Shown here one piece after another: positions 32,246-43,493 of a stretch of DNA of 64,000 nt. This DNA comes from Solwaraspora sp. WMMD791. GTDB lineage: Bacteria > Actinomycetota > Actinomycetes > Mycobacteriales > Micromonosporaceae. The translations under genes and the position numbers were made by a program. The stretch lies in assembly GCF_029581195.1 (NCBI RefSeq), contig NZ_CP120737.1, positions 3,387,001 to 3,451,000 of the forward strand. The letters run 5' to 3'. A model generated the notes under the pieces. The model did no database searches. It had not been told where the DNA came from and saw only the letters and a list, made by a program, of their open reading frames with translations. Numbering within the stretch: position 1 is the first letter of the stretch; each line of letters opens with the position of its first letter.

Positions 32246-34095
32246 GCGGCCCCGCCACCGCCCGCGACCTGTGGCTGCGCTGCAGCGCCTGCCACGCCCT
32301 GGTCTACCGCCGGCGGATGCGCCGCAACTTCGACGTCTGCCCCGAATGTGGACATCACCGCCGGCTGACCGCGCCGGACCGGATCGCCCAACTGGCCGAT
32401 CCGGACAGTTTCACCCCGCTGCCCCACCGGGCGGCGGAGGTCGATCCGCTGGGTTTCGTCGACACCCAGCCGTACCCGCGTCGGTTGGCCCGCGCACGGG
32501 CCGCGACCGGCCTGGCGGAGGCCGTGGTCTGCGGCACCGCCCGGATCGGCGGGCAGCGCGTCGTCCTGGCCGTGATGGACTTCCGGTTCCTCGGCGGCAG
32601 CCTCGGCGCCGCCACCGGCGAACTGATCACCCGGGCCGCCGAGCACGCCCTCGCCACCGGCGACCCGCTGGTGGTGGTCACCGCCTCCGGCGGCGCCCGG
32701 ATGCAGGAGGGTGCCCTGGCCCTGATGCAGCTGGCCACGATCAGCTGCGCCATCGCCGACCTGCGCGCCGTCGGCGTGTTGACCGTCAGCGTCGTCACCG
32801 ACCCCACGTACGGCGGGGTCGCCGCCTCCTTCGCCACCAACACCGACCTGGTGATCGCCGAGTCCGGTGCCCGGATGGGCTTCGCCGGCCCCCGGGTGAT
32901 CCGCGAGACGATCCGCCAGGAACTGCCCGCCGGTTTCCAGACCGCGGAATTCCTGCTCCGGCGCGGCCAGGTCGATCTGGTCGTCGAACGGCGTGACCTG
33001 CGACCCCGGCTGCGCGCCCTGCTCGCGTCGACCGCCGGTGGCCGCGCCGGAGCAGGTCCGGGGCCGGCACCCACCACCCGTACATCGGCACCCGCCGGCC
33101 GCCCGCCAACGCAGGGCGGCCGGGCCGCGGCATCGTCGGCCGGTGCCGCGGCGGCGGTCGTCCCGGCCGCCCGTCGGGGAGCCGACCCCGACGCCTGGCG
33201 GTGCGTACGGCTCGCCCGCGACCTGGCCAGACCCACCACACTGGACTACCTGGCCGGCGCCTTCGACGGCTTCGTCGAGCTGCACGGCGACCGGCTCGGC
33301 GCGGACTGCCCGGCGATCGTCGCCGGCCTGGCCCGCCTCGGCGACCAGCCGGTGGCGGTCATCGGGCACCAGAAGGGGCACGACGCCCGGGAGATGCTGG
33401 CCCGCAACTTCGGCATGGCCAGCCCCGCTGGCTACCGCAAGGCGCTGCGGGTGATGGGCCTGGCCGCCCGGCTGGGGCTGCCGGTGGTCACCCTGATCGA
33501 CACCCCGGGAGCACATCCCGGCATCGACGCCGAGGAGCAGGGTCAGGCCGGTGCCATCGCGACCTGTCTGCGCACCATGGCGCGGCTGCCCACTCCGGTG
33601 GTCGCCGTCGTCACCGGCGAAGGTGGCAGCGGTGGTGCGCTGGCCCTGGGCGTCGCCGACCGGGTACTGATGCTGCAGAACGCCGTCTACTCGGTGATCA
33701 GCCCGGAGGGCTGCGCGGCGATCCTGTTCCACGACCGGGCCGCCGCACCCCGCGCCGCCGCCGCCCTGCGGCTCACCGCCGCCGATCTGGTCCGCCTCGG
33801 CGTCGCCGACGCCATCGTCGCCGAACCACCGGGCGGAGCCCAGCAGGACCCGGCAGGTGCGGCCGAGCGGCTGCGCGCCGCGCTCACCGCGACCCTGCCC
33901 GACCTGCGCGCCCTGCCGACCGCCGAACTGCTGCGCCGGCGGGCCCGACGGTTCCGCCGCTACGCCGCCGGCCTCGACCGTCCCGTCGGCCCAGACGCGC
34001 AACCGCGTGCCGACGGCGACGGGGGCGGGGACGGGGAACCGACCACCGGCGGCGGACCGACCGCCACCGACCGACCGATCCAGGTGATTCCGTGA
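32242..34095 (+). CDS. Acetyl-CoA carboxylase carboxyltransferase, fused beta and alpha subunits (AccD-AccA)
   Basis: A 617-residue cytoplasmic protein. Residues about 1-260 match AccD: an N-terminal zinc site (CSACHALV and FDVCPECGHH, four Cys), then DFRFLGGSLGAATGELITRAAEHAL, VTASGGARMQEGALALMQLA, DPTYGGVAASFAT and the GFAGPRVIRETI loop. A Pro/Ala-rich linker (about 265-315) leads to an AccA part: TLDYLAGAFDGFVELHGDR, GHQKGHDAREMLARNFGMASPAGYRKALR, LIDTPGAHPGIDAEEQGQAGAIA, GEGGSGGALALGVADRVLMLQNAVYSVISPEGCAAILF. It transfers the carboxyl group from biotin to acetyl-CoA, giving malonyl-CoA for the adjacent polyketide synthase. GTG 32242 overlaps the cyclase stop. Confidence 0.93.
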   Translation: MSGPATARDLWLRCSACHALVYRRRMRRNFDVCPECGHHRRLTAPDRIAQLADPDSFTPLPHRAAEVDPLGFVDTQPYPRRLARARAATGLAEAVVCGTARIGGQRVVLAVMDFRFLGGSLGAATGELITRAAEHALATGDPLVVVTASGGARMQEGALALMQLATISCAIADLRAVGVLTVSVVTDPTYGGVAASFATNTDLVIAESGARMGFAGPRVIRETIRQELPAGFQTAEFLLRRGQVDLVVERRDLRPRLRALLASTAGGRAGAGPGPAPTTRTSAPAGRPPTQGGRAAASSAGAAAAVVPAARRGADPDAWRCVRLARDLARPTTLDYLAGAFDGFVELHGDRLGADCPAIVAGLARLGDQPVAVIGHQKGHDAREMLARNFGMASPAGYRKALRVMGLAARLGLPVVTLIDTPGAHPGIDAEEQGQAGAIATCLRTMARLPTPVVAVVTGEGGSGGALALGVADRVLMLQNAVYSVISPEGCAAILFHDRAAAPRAAAALRLTAADLVRLGVADAIVAEPPGGAQQDPAGAAERLRAALTATLPDLRALPTAELLRRRARRFRRYAAGLDRPVGPDAQPRADGDGGGDGEPTTGGGPTATDRPIQVIP

Positions 34096-34631
34096 TGACC
34101 GCAGCCTCCGCCAACGGCAACCCGGCCGGCCCGGATCTGGCCAGCCAGCTGCGTCGGCTGGCCGAACAGACCCGGGAACTCGTCGGCGAGCTGACCGGAC
34201 CGCTGCGCCGGGTGCAGGTCCGCCACGGCGACACGGTGATCGAGATCGAGTGGCACGATCGACCGGCGCCAGCCGGCGGCGCCGGGCCGAGCCTGCCCGA
34301 CGCGGCCCCGGGCGGCGTGGAGCCGGGCGGCACCGGACCCACCCGTACCGGTGCGGTGACCACCGGGACGGCCCCGCCGGTACGGGCGGTCACGTCACCG
34401 ATCGTCGGCACCTTCTACCGGGCCGCCGAGCCGGGCGGCAGGCCGTACGTCGACGTCGGTGACCTGGTCGAACCCGGCCAGGTGATCGGGATCGTCGAGG
34501 CGATGAAGCTGATGAACGAGATCGTCGCCGACCACCGGGGCGTCGTCGTCGAGGTGCTCGTCGGCGACGGCGAGCCGGTCGAGTTCGACCAACCGTTGAT
34601 CGCGCTCGGCCCGGACCGGGAAACCGGCTGA
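34095..34631 (+). CDS. Biotin carboxyl carrier protein of acetyl-CoA carboxylase (AccB)
   Basis: A 178-residue carrier with the C-terminal biotinyl domain VTSPIVGTFYRAAEPGGRPYVDVGDLVEPGQVIGIVEAMKLMNEIVADHRGVVVEVLVGDGEPVEFDQPLIAL; the Lys of EAMKLM (near residue 138) is biotinylated. The N-terminal 50 residues resemble AccB (LASQLRRLAEQTRELVGELTG), followed by a Pro/Gly linker of about 45 residues. ATG 34095 shares a base with the accDA stop; the GTG at 34092 directly before is an alternative. The carrier moves carboxybiotin between the neighbouring AccC and AccDA proteins. Confidence 0.93.
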   Translation: MTAASANGNPAGPDLASQLRRLAEQTRELVGELTGPLRRVQVRHGDTVIEIEWHDRPAPAGGAGPSLPDAAPGGVEPGGTGPTRTGAVTTGTAPPVRAVTSPIVGTFYRAAEPGGRPYVDVGDLVEPGQVIGIVEAMKLMNEIVADHRGVVVEVLVGDGEPVEFDQPLIALGPDRETG

Positions 34632-34696
34632 GCGAACGGCAGAGAAGACCGTCTGAGAAGACCGGCCGAGGGATCGGCGCAGAGAGGCGGGCAACC

Positions 34697-37332
<2,636 letters not shown>

Positions 37333-37336
<4 letters not shown>

Positions 37337-38616
37337 CCGCGCCCGGGTCGCCCCGGCGGACCGTCGTCACCGGCATCGGGGTGGTCGCCCCCGGCGGGGC
37401 GACCCGGGACAGCTTCTGGGCGACGATCACCGCCGGGCGGACCGCCACCCGCCGGATCACCTTCTTCGACCCGGCACCGTTCCGGTCCCAGATCGCCGCC
37501 GAATGCGACTTCGACCCGGTCGCCGCCGGGCTCGGGCCACGCGACATCCGCCGCGCCGACCGGTACGTGCAGTTCGCGCTGGCCTGCGCGGACGAGGCGG
37601 TCGCCGACGCCGGGCTGAGCCTGGACGACGCCGGCCGGCAGCGGGCCGGGGTCGCGCTCGGCTCGGCCGTCGGCGGCACCATGGCCCTGGAGCAGGAGTA
37701 CGTGGTGGCCAGCGACTCGGGCAGCCACTGGCTGGTCGACGCGGACTGCACCACGCCGTACCTGTATCAGGCCCTGGTGCCCAGCAGCCTCGCCGCCGAC
37801 GTGGCCTGCCGGCACGGGTTGCACGGCCCGGCCCAGGTCGTCTCGACCGGCTGTACCTCCGGCATCGACGCGATCGGCTACGCCCACCAGCTGATCGTCG
37901 ACGGTGACGCCGACGTGATGCTCGCCGGAGCCGCCGACTCGCCGATCTCGCCGGTCACCGTCGCCTCGTTCGACGCGATCGGGGCGACCAGCCCGGACAA
38001 CGACGACCCGGCGCACGCCAGCCGGCCGTTCGACAACGACCGGCACGGTTTCGTCCTCGCCGAGGGGGCCGCCGTGCTGGTGCTGGAGGAGTTCGGCCAC
38101 GCGCGGCGGCGCGGCGCGCGGATCTACTGCGAGGTCGGCGGGTACGCCACCCGCAGCAACGGCTACCACATGACCGGGTTGCGCCCCGACGGTGCGGAGA
38201 TGGCGCTGGCCATCGTCGACGCGATGGGCCAGGCCCGGCTGCGCCCCGACGAGGTGTCGTACGTCAGCGCGCACGGCTCCGGCACCCGGCAGAACGACCG
38301 GCACGAGACCGCCGCGTTCAAACGGGCGCTCGGTGACGCCGCCTACCGGGTGCCGATCAGCTCGATCAAGTCGATGGTCGGGCATTCGCTCGGCGCGATC
38401 GGGTCGATCGAGATGGCGGCCTGCGCCCTGGCGATGGCCCACGGCGTGGTCCCGCCGACGGCCAACTGGCGGACCCGGGATCCGGAGTGCGACCTGGACT
38501 ACGTCCCGAACACCGCCCGCGAGCTGGCGGTCGACGTCGCGTTGTCGGTCGGCAGCGGCTTCGGCGGGTTCCAGTCGGCGATGGTCTTCGCCCGTCCGGA
38601 AAGGACCCTACGGTGA
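37333..38616 (+). CDS. Type II polyketide ketosynthase alpha subunit (KS-alpha)
   Basis: A 427-residue condensing enzyme. The active site is [17 protein letters not shown] with Cys at about residue 174, and the two catalytic histidines are in [14 protein letters not shown] and [12 protein letters not shown]. It extends an ACP-bound chain with malonyl units, working as a dimer with KS-beta encoded immediately downstream. Length and motifs are standard for the aromatic branch. GTG at 37333 overlaps the cupin stop, and the KS-beta GTG overlaps this stop. With no ketoreductase in the locus, an unreduced poly-beta-ketone is expected. Confidence 0.96.
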
Positions 38617-39881
38617 ACGACGACGAGGCACGGTCGCGGCTGGGCCGGCGACGGGCGGTGGTCACCGGCGTCGGGGTGGTGGCGCCGACCGGGCTGGGCG
38701 CCGACGCGCACTGGAAGGCGACCTTGGCCGGTCAGGTGCGTACCGGGCGGATCAGCCTGTTCGACCCGCAGCCGTACCCGGTCACCCTGGCCGGCGAGGT
38801 CGCCGACTTCGACGCGCTGCAGTGGACGGACAACCGGCGGGCGGTGCAGACCGACCGGTGGACCCACCTCGGTTTCGCCGGCGCGCGGCTCGCCCTGGCC
38901 GATGCCGGGTTGCCGGAGACGGCCGAGGATCCCGACCGGTACGCGGTGGCGCTGGCCAGCTCCTCGGGGGGCAACCTGTTCGGGCAGCGGGAGCTGCAGC
39001 GGCTGTGGAGCCGGCCGGGACGCACCGTCGGGGCGTACCAGTCGATCGCCTGGTTCTACGCGGCCAGCGTCGGCCAGCTCTCCATCGCCCACCAGTTCAA
39101 GGGCGCCTGCGGGGTACTGGTCGCCGAGGCGGCCGGCGGCCTGGACAGTCTGGCGCACGCCGCCCGGACCATCCGGCGCGGTGCCGACGTGGTGCTGGCC
39201 GGCGCCACCGAGTGCGCGCTGAGCCCGTACGCCCTGGCCTGTCAGCTGCGCGGCGGGCTGCTCAGCACCGGCACCGACCCGGAGACGGCCTACCTGCCGT
39301 TCGACGTCGACGCCGCCGGTTACCTGCCGGGCGAAGGCGGCGCGGTGCTGGTCGTCGAGGAGCTGGGGCACGCACTGGCCCGGGGCGCGCCGGTGATCTA
39401 CGGCGAGGTCGCCGGCTGGGGTGCCAGCCACGACGCCCGGCACACCGACCGGCACAGCGGCGGTGACGTCGGCCAGTACGCGCGCGCCATCTGGCGGGCG
39501 CTGGAGAGCGCCGGGGTGGCACCCGCCGACGTCGACGTCTGCCTGCCGGACGCGCTCGGCGTACCGCGTTTCGACCGGGCCGAGGCGCAGGCGCTGCGGG
39601 CGGTCTTCGGCCCGCAGGGGCCACCGGTGACGACGCTGAAGCCGCTGACCGGGCGGGCGCATCAGGGCAGCGCCGCGCTGGACGTGGCGACCGCGCTGCT
39701 GGCGCTGCGGCACCGACTGCTGCCGCCGACGGCCGCGCCGCGCCGGACGGCCGCCGGCTGCGACCTCGACTTCGTCCGTACGGCGCGGGAGTGCCCGGGG
39801 CGGACCGCGCTGGTCGCGGCCCGGGGATTCGACGGCTTCAACAGTGCCCTGGTGCTGCGCCGCGAGCCGGACTGGGAATGA
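38613..39881 (+). CDS. Type II polyketide chain length factor (KS-beta) with Ala at the usual Gln position
   Basis: A 422-residue homologue of KS-alpha that sets chain length. Aligning [15 protein letters not shown] with the KS-alpha [13 protein letters not shown] puts residue 173 at the active-site position. There it has Ala, where most chain length factors have Gln (AEQAGGLDAL). The downstream [38 protein letters not shown] and [25 protein letters not shown] segments are typical. GTG 38613 is preceded by GGAAAGG and overlaps the previous stop. It is the last gene of the operon. Confidence 0.94.
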   Translation: MNDDEARSRLGRRRAVVTGVGVVAPTGLGADAHWKATLAGQVRTGRISLFDPQPYPVTLAGEVADFDALQWTDNRRAVQTDRWTHLGFAGARLALADAGLPETAEDPDRYAVALASSSGGNLFGQRELQRLWSRPGRTVGAYQSIAWFYAASVGQLSIAHQFKGACGVLVAEAAGGLDSLAHAARTIRRGADVVLAGATECALSPYALACQLRGGLLSTGTDPETAYLPFDVDAAGYLPGEGGAVLVVEELGHALARGAPVIYGEVAGWGASHDARHTDRHSGGDVGQYARAIWRALESAGVAPADVDVCLPDALGVPRFDRAEAQALRAVFGPQGPPVTTLKPLTGRAHQGSAALDVATALLALRHRLLPPTAAPRRTAAGCDLDFVRTARECPGRTALVAARGFDGFNSALVLRREPDWE

Positions 39882-40010
39882 TCGACTACCACCGACGGAA
39901 TTTGCACGACTGGACGAATAGAAGATCAACAAGTAGAAGACCTTCCATGCCCTGGGCGATTTGACGTAAGGTCGCCAGCATGGCACCCGACGTCGCCGGC
40001 GCGGTCTGAG
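39882..40010 (+). promoter_or_regulatory. AT-richer gap before the toxin gene
   Basis: This stretch of 129 bases is noticeably less GC-rich than its surroundings (GAATAGAAGATCAACAAGTA near 39916). GATTTGACGTAAGG near 39960 offers a TTGACG -35-like hexamer (39961-39966). It marks a compositional boundary between the polyketide operon and the toxin-immunity pair. Confidence 0.4.
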
Positions 40011-40739
40011 ATGACCTTGGACAGCGTCGGCCGCGCCGTCGACGCGTTCCTCGAAAACATCAGCGGGACCAGTTCACGAATCGTCGGGACGTCCAGGAAC
40101 ATAACCAGGGCCCAACACGAATTCCTCCATCTGACCCGCGGTTCCCGCAACGACGAGGTCGACACGACCGTCACCGACATCACCGGCGCCCTGAATCGAC
40201 TGGACGAGGCCCACCGGGCGAGCATCGCCGCGATGTACGCGATCGAGGAGTACTGCCGCGCGGTGGGCATCCCGGTGCGACCCAGGGCCGCCGATTCCTC
40301 GGCCGTCACCAGTACGCCCACCCTGCCCTCGCGGGCCGGCGACCCCCGGCCACCAGCGGGTGTTCCAACTCCGGCGCGTCCGGCCAGGAAACCGGAGACC
40401 GGACTGCGCCGGGAGAACGAATGCGCAGAAGTCCTCGCCGCGTACGGATACCACCTCGAACAGAATCCACCGAAACGACCGAACGGAAAGAAGCCGGATT
40501 ACCTACTGGAAGGCCGATACTTCGACTGCTACGCACCCACGACGGAAAATATCAGCGAAATCAGAAAAATGATCAGCCGCAAGATCAAAAGGGGCCAGGC
40601 AGAGCGAATCGTACTCAGCCTCGACGACAGTCCCGTCGAACTGGACGACATCCGACAGATCCTGTACCGCAAGCCGGTGTCCGGGCTGTGCGAGGTGCTG
40701 GCCATCAGGCAGGACCGGGTAGTCGCCCTGTACCCGTGA
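40011..40739 (+). CDS. Polymorphic toxin with CdiA C-terminal tRNase-like domain
   Basis: A 242-residue protein. Residues 1-90 are helical without a signal peptide (VDAFLENISGTSSRIVGTSRNITRAQHEFLH to DITGALNRLDEAHRASIAAMYAIEEYC) and could be a secretion or packing domain, as in toxins exported by type VII-like routes. A Pro-rich hinge (90-130) follows. Residues about 131-242 match the CdiA-C tRNase type: RRENECAEVLAAYGYHLEQNP, NGKKPDYLLEGRYFDCYAPTTENISEIRKMISRKIKRGQAERIVLSLDDSP, VLAIRQDRVVALYP. The E138-region, PD163 and D172 give a PD-(D/E)xK-like set. Codons in the toxin half are richer in A/T than neighbouring genes. The gene just downstream is probably its immunity gene. Confidence 0.82.
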   Translation: MTLDSVGRAVDAFLENISGTSSRIVGTSRNITRAQHEFLHLTRGSRNDEVDTTVTDITGALNRLDEAHRASIAAMYAIEEYCRAVGIPVRPRAADSSAVTSTPTLPSRAGDPRPPAGVPTPARPARKPETGLRRENECAEVLAAYGYHLEQNPPKRPNGKKPDYLLEGRYFDCYAPTTENISEIRKMISRKIKRGQAERIVLSLDDSPVELDDIRQILYRKPVSGLCEVLAIRQDRVVALYP

Positions 40740-40755
40740 CGAGGAAAGGACCCGT

Positions 40756-41205
40756 GTGGCGGACGAATACTGGCTGTACAGTGCGGCCGCGGTGACCCGC
40801 GAACAGGTGCTCGCCCTGCTGGCGGCAGCGTTCGACGCCGAGCACACCGACTTCGGGCTGGGGCGCGGTGAATCCCTCGCGGTGACCGCCTGGGTCGTCG
40901 ATGACCCGGAGGAGGTCGAATCAGGGCAGGACGCCGGCATCGCCGAGCCGAAGGTCGGGGCGTTGTTCCGGCTCCGCTCGGTCGACACCGTCGAGACCGC
41001 CGACCGGGAGACCCGCGAGATCATCGACGCCGTGCTCGCTCTGCTCCTGGCGTACCCGGCGGACGCCGTACTGCAGTTGGACACCGAGACCGTCCTGCGC
41101 CGCACCGACGGGCAGGTCGTACTCAACAGCGACTGGCCGGGGTGGGCCCAGATTCCCGCGCTGGCCGCCGTCGTGGCCGACCACCCGGCCCGACCCCTGG
41201 ACTGA
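40756..41205 (+). CDS. Immunity protein candidate (SitI3-like)
   Basis: A 149-residue cytoplasmic protein, 16 bases after the toxin gene, with a strong GAGGAAAGGA ribosome site. The pattern EYWLYSAAAVTREQVLALLAAAFDA, SLAVTAWVVDDPEEVES, VGALFRLRSVDTVETADRETREIIDAVLALLLAYPADAVLQLDTETVLRRTDGQVVLN resembles SitI3-family immunity proteins. It is acidic, as many nuclease inhibitors are. The position immediately after a CdiA-type nuclease strongly suggests it binds and blocks that toxin. The assignment to SitI3 is from memory of the family pattern and is less certain than the pairing. Confidence 0.7.
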   Translation: MADEYWLYSAAAVTREQVLALLAAAFDAEHTDFGLGRGESLAVTAWVVDDPEEVESGQDAGIAEPKVGALFRLRSVDTVETADRETREIIDAVLALLLAYPADAVLQLDTETVLRRTDGQVVLNSDWPGWAQIPALAAVVADHPARPLD

Positions 41206-41242
41206 TCCCTGGACCGATCCCTGGACCGACCCATGGACTGAC
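41195..41242 (+). repeat. Four 12-bp tandem repeats at the 3' end of the immunity gene
   Basis: CCCTGGACTGAT, CCCTGGACCGAT, CCCTGGACCGAC and CCATGGACTGAC lie back to back at 41195, 41207, 41219 and 41231. The first unit contains the stop codon; in the second and third units the same position reads CGA, so a single change would extend the protein through the array until the TGA in the fourth unit. Confidence 0.95.
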
Positions 41243-41337
41243 CGGCCCGGCGCATGGATCCGTCGGGCACGGGTAGGGAGACCCTGGACGGCGCTACGGA
41301 CATCGGACGTGGCGCGGGCGACCACCGGGGAGGCGAC

Positions 41338-42306
41338 ATGCAGATCGGGTACAAACTGGCCACCGAGGCCTTCGGGCCGGCCGAGCTGATCGCCCAGGCG
41401 GTCCGGGCCGAACAGGCCGGCTTCGACTTCGTCGAGATGAGCGACCATTTCCACCCGTGGCTGGACTCCCAGGGCCACTCACCGTTCACCTGGAGCGTGC
41501 TCGGCGCGATCGCCGCCCGTACCGACCGGATCGGCCTGGCCACCGGGGTGACCTGCCCGAGCCTGCGCTACCACCCGGCGATCGTCGCGCAGGCCGCAGC
41601 AACCATGGCGTTGCTGTCCGACGGTCGGTTCACCCTCGGCGTCGGGGCCGGTGAACGGCTCAACGAGCATGTCACCGGTCAGCCGTTCCCCAGCGTGCAG
41701 GGACGGCACGAACGACTCCGGGAGGCGTTGGAGATCATCCGGTTGCTCTGGTCCGGCGGCTACCACTCGTACCAGGGCAGACACCTGCAGCTCGACGACG
41801 CCCGGGTGTTCGACCTGCCGGAGACGTTGCCGGTGATCGCGGTCGCCGCCAGCGGGGCGGCCTCGGCGCGGCTGGCCGCCGAACTCGGCGACGGGCTGTT
41901 CGCCACCGAGCCGAAGGGGTCGATCGTCGAGCAGTTCCAGCAGGCCGGCGGCACCGGGCCACGGTACGCCGAGGTGCCGATGGCCTGGGCGGTCGACGAC
42001 GACCAGGCCATCAAGGCAGCCTGGGAGTCCAGCCGGTGGGCACTGACCGGCTGGAAGGTGATGAGCGAGCTGCCCAACCCGGTCAACTTCGAGGCGGCCT
42101 CGGCGATGGTCGACGCCGGCGACATCGCCGAGCACTTCAGCGTGGGGCCGGACCCGGCGGTGCACCTCGAAGCGGTCAGACCGTACGTCGACGCCGGTTT
42201 CGACCACATCGTGTTGCAGAACGCCGGGCCCGACCCGGACGGATTCATGGACTTCTTCGAGCGGGAGCTGGCCGGCCGGCTGCGAGGGCTCGACAACGGC
42301 CGGTAG
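41338..42306 (+). CDS. F420-dependent LLM-class oxidoreductase (G6PDH-like subfamily)
   Basis: A 322-residue TIM-barrel enzyme that transfers hydride with cofactor F420. It starts MQIGYKLATEAFGPAELIAQAVRAEQAGFDFVEMSDHFHPWLDSQGHSPFTWSVLGAIAARTDRIGLATGVTCPSLRYHPAIVAQAAATMALLSDGRFTLGVGAGERLNEHV, the arrangement of the TIGR03557-like group related to F420-dependent glucose-6-phosphate dehydrogenase. The histidine in SDHFHPW corresponds to the conserved active-site region. The substrate is unknown. ATG 41338 follows GGGGAGG. It is a single gene downstream of the toxin pair. Confidence 0.9.
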   Translation: MQIGYKLATEAFGPAELIAQAVRAEQAGFDFVEMSDHFHPWLDSQGHSPFTWSVLGAIAARTDRIGLATGVTCPSLRYHPAIVAQAAATMALLSDGRFTLGVGAGERLNEHVTGQPFPSVQGRHERLREALEIIRLLWSGGYHSYQGRHLQLDDARVFDLPETLPVIAVAASGAASARLAAELGDGLFATEPKGSIVEQFQQAGGTGPRYAEVPMAWAVDDDQAIKAAWESSRWALTGWKVMSELPNPVNFEAASAMVDAGDIAEHFSVGPDPAVHLEAVRPYVDAGFDHIVLQNAGPDPDGFMDFFERELAGRLRGLDNGR

Positions 42307-42337
42307 GCCAGCTTCCGCGTCGGCTGCGCGCCGCAGG

Positions 42338-42556
42338 TCAGGCGCGGGCCGGTCCGGAGTAGTCGGGGGCGACGTAGACCGGCAGCCGCTCGCCCTGACT
42401 GCGGGCGTAGCGACGGGTGTAGATGACGGGCGTGGCTCCAGACTGCAGCGGCACCGTGTACTGCGTAGGCAAGGTGTCCGCGGCAGCGGCGAGGCGGCGG
42501 GGGGTCACCTCGCGACGTTGGTCGTGCCACGGGCCACCCAGGAAGAGAACCTTCAT
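42338..42556 (-). CDS. Small conserved protein of unknown function (72 aa)
   Basis: A 72-residue acidic-neutral soluble protein: MKVLFLGGPWHDQRREVTPRRL at the start and RLPVYVAPDYSGPARA at the end. The opening GGPWHDQ motif is seen in short actinobacterial and phage-associated proteins, but I cannot name a function. AAGGAT lies six to seven bases before the ATG, supporting this start. It lies in the gap between the F420 enzyme and cobF and is transcribed against both. Confidence 0.6.
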   Translation of the reverse strand: MKVLFLGGPWHDQRREVTPRRLAAAADTLPTQYTVPLQSGATPVIYTRRYARSQGERLPVYVAPDYSGPARA

Positions 42557-42722
42557 ATTGCGATCCTTGCCGCTCGCCGGCTCCCGCGCCTCCCCCGTCC
42601 GACCAATTGCCGCAAAACTGTGCCCAAAAGCGGCCACCGACCGCTAAACCTGGACACCTCTGGGTAGCCGCCACGCCGAGAGCACGGCGACCGACCCGCC
42701 GCCGGTGGGGCACACTCGCCAG

Positions 42723-43493
42723 GTGCGAGAGATTCTTGTGATCGGCATCGGGGCCGGTGACCCCGACCAGTTGACCGCAGAGGCGGTCGCCGCGATCCGC
42801 CGGGTGGACGTGTTCTTCCTCGTCGACAAGGGCCCGGTCAAGCAGGACCTGACCGCCCTGCGGCAGGAGATCCTGCGCCGGCACACCGACGGGGCGTACC
42901 GGCTGGTCGAGATCCCGGACCCGGAGCGGGACCGGACCGCGGCGGCCTACCCGGCGGCGGTCGAGGACTGGCGGCGCCGACGCGCCGACCGCTTCGCCCG
43001 GCACCTGGTCGAGGACCTGCCCGACGGCGGCTGCGGCGCCTTCCTGGTCTGGGGCGACCCCGCGCTGTACGACAGCACCCTCGCCATCCTCGACGACCTT
43101 CGTGAGCGCGGCGTCGTCGAATTCGACCACCAGGTCATCCCGGGGATCAGCAGCATCGCGACCCTGACCGCCCGGCACCGGATCGCACTGAACCGGATCG
43201 GCCGGCCGGTGCAGATCACCACTGGCCGCCGCCTCGTCGACGACGGCTTCCCCGCCGGCGTCGACGACCTGGTCGTGATGCTCGACGCGCAGTGCGCCTT
43301 CACCCGGTTCACCGCCGACGACCGGGTGGACATCTACTGGGGCGCCTACCTGGGCACCCCGGACGAGATCCTGGTCGCCGGCCCGGTGCACGAGGTCGCC
43401 GAGCAGATCGTCACCGCGCGCGCCGAGGCGCGCCGCCGCAAGGGCTGGATCATGGACACCTATCTGCTCCGCCGATGCGCGCTGCCCGGCTGA
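42723..43493 (+). CDS. cobF: Precorrin-6A synthase (deacetylating) CobF
   Basis: A 256-residue tetrapyrrole methyltransferase. It starts VREILVIGIGAGDPDQLTAEAVAAIRRVDVFFLVDKG, has the SAM-binding AFLVWGDPALYDSTLAILDDL and VIPGISSIATLTARHRIALNRIGRPVQITTGRRL, and ends with an interface region containing GWIMDTYLLRR. CobF methylates C1 of precorrin-5 with loss of acetate in aerobic cobalamin synthesis. No other cob genes are in the window and no cobalamin riboswitch is apparent upstream, so it is an isolated pathway gene here. GTG 42723 is preferred; GTG 42705 would add six residues. Confidence 0.93.
   Translation: MREILVIGIGAGDPDQLTAEAVAAIRRVDVFFLVDKGPVKQDLTALRQEILRRHTDGAYRLVEIPDPERDRTAAAYPAAVEDWRRRRADRFARHLVEDLPDGGCGAFLVWGDPALYDSTLAILDDLRERGVVEFDHQVIPGISSIATLTARHRIALNRIGRPVQITTGRRLVDDGFPAGVDDLVVMLDAQCAFTRFTADDRVDIYWGAYLGTPDEILVAGPVHEVAEQIVTARAEARRRKGWIMDTYLLRRCALPG

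Noticed and set aside
42557-42722. Cobalamin riboswitch before cobF
   Set aside because: The gap is short, and no B12-box or long leader structure could be recognised.
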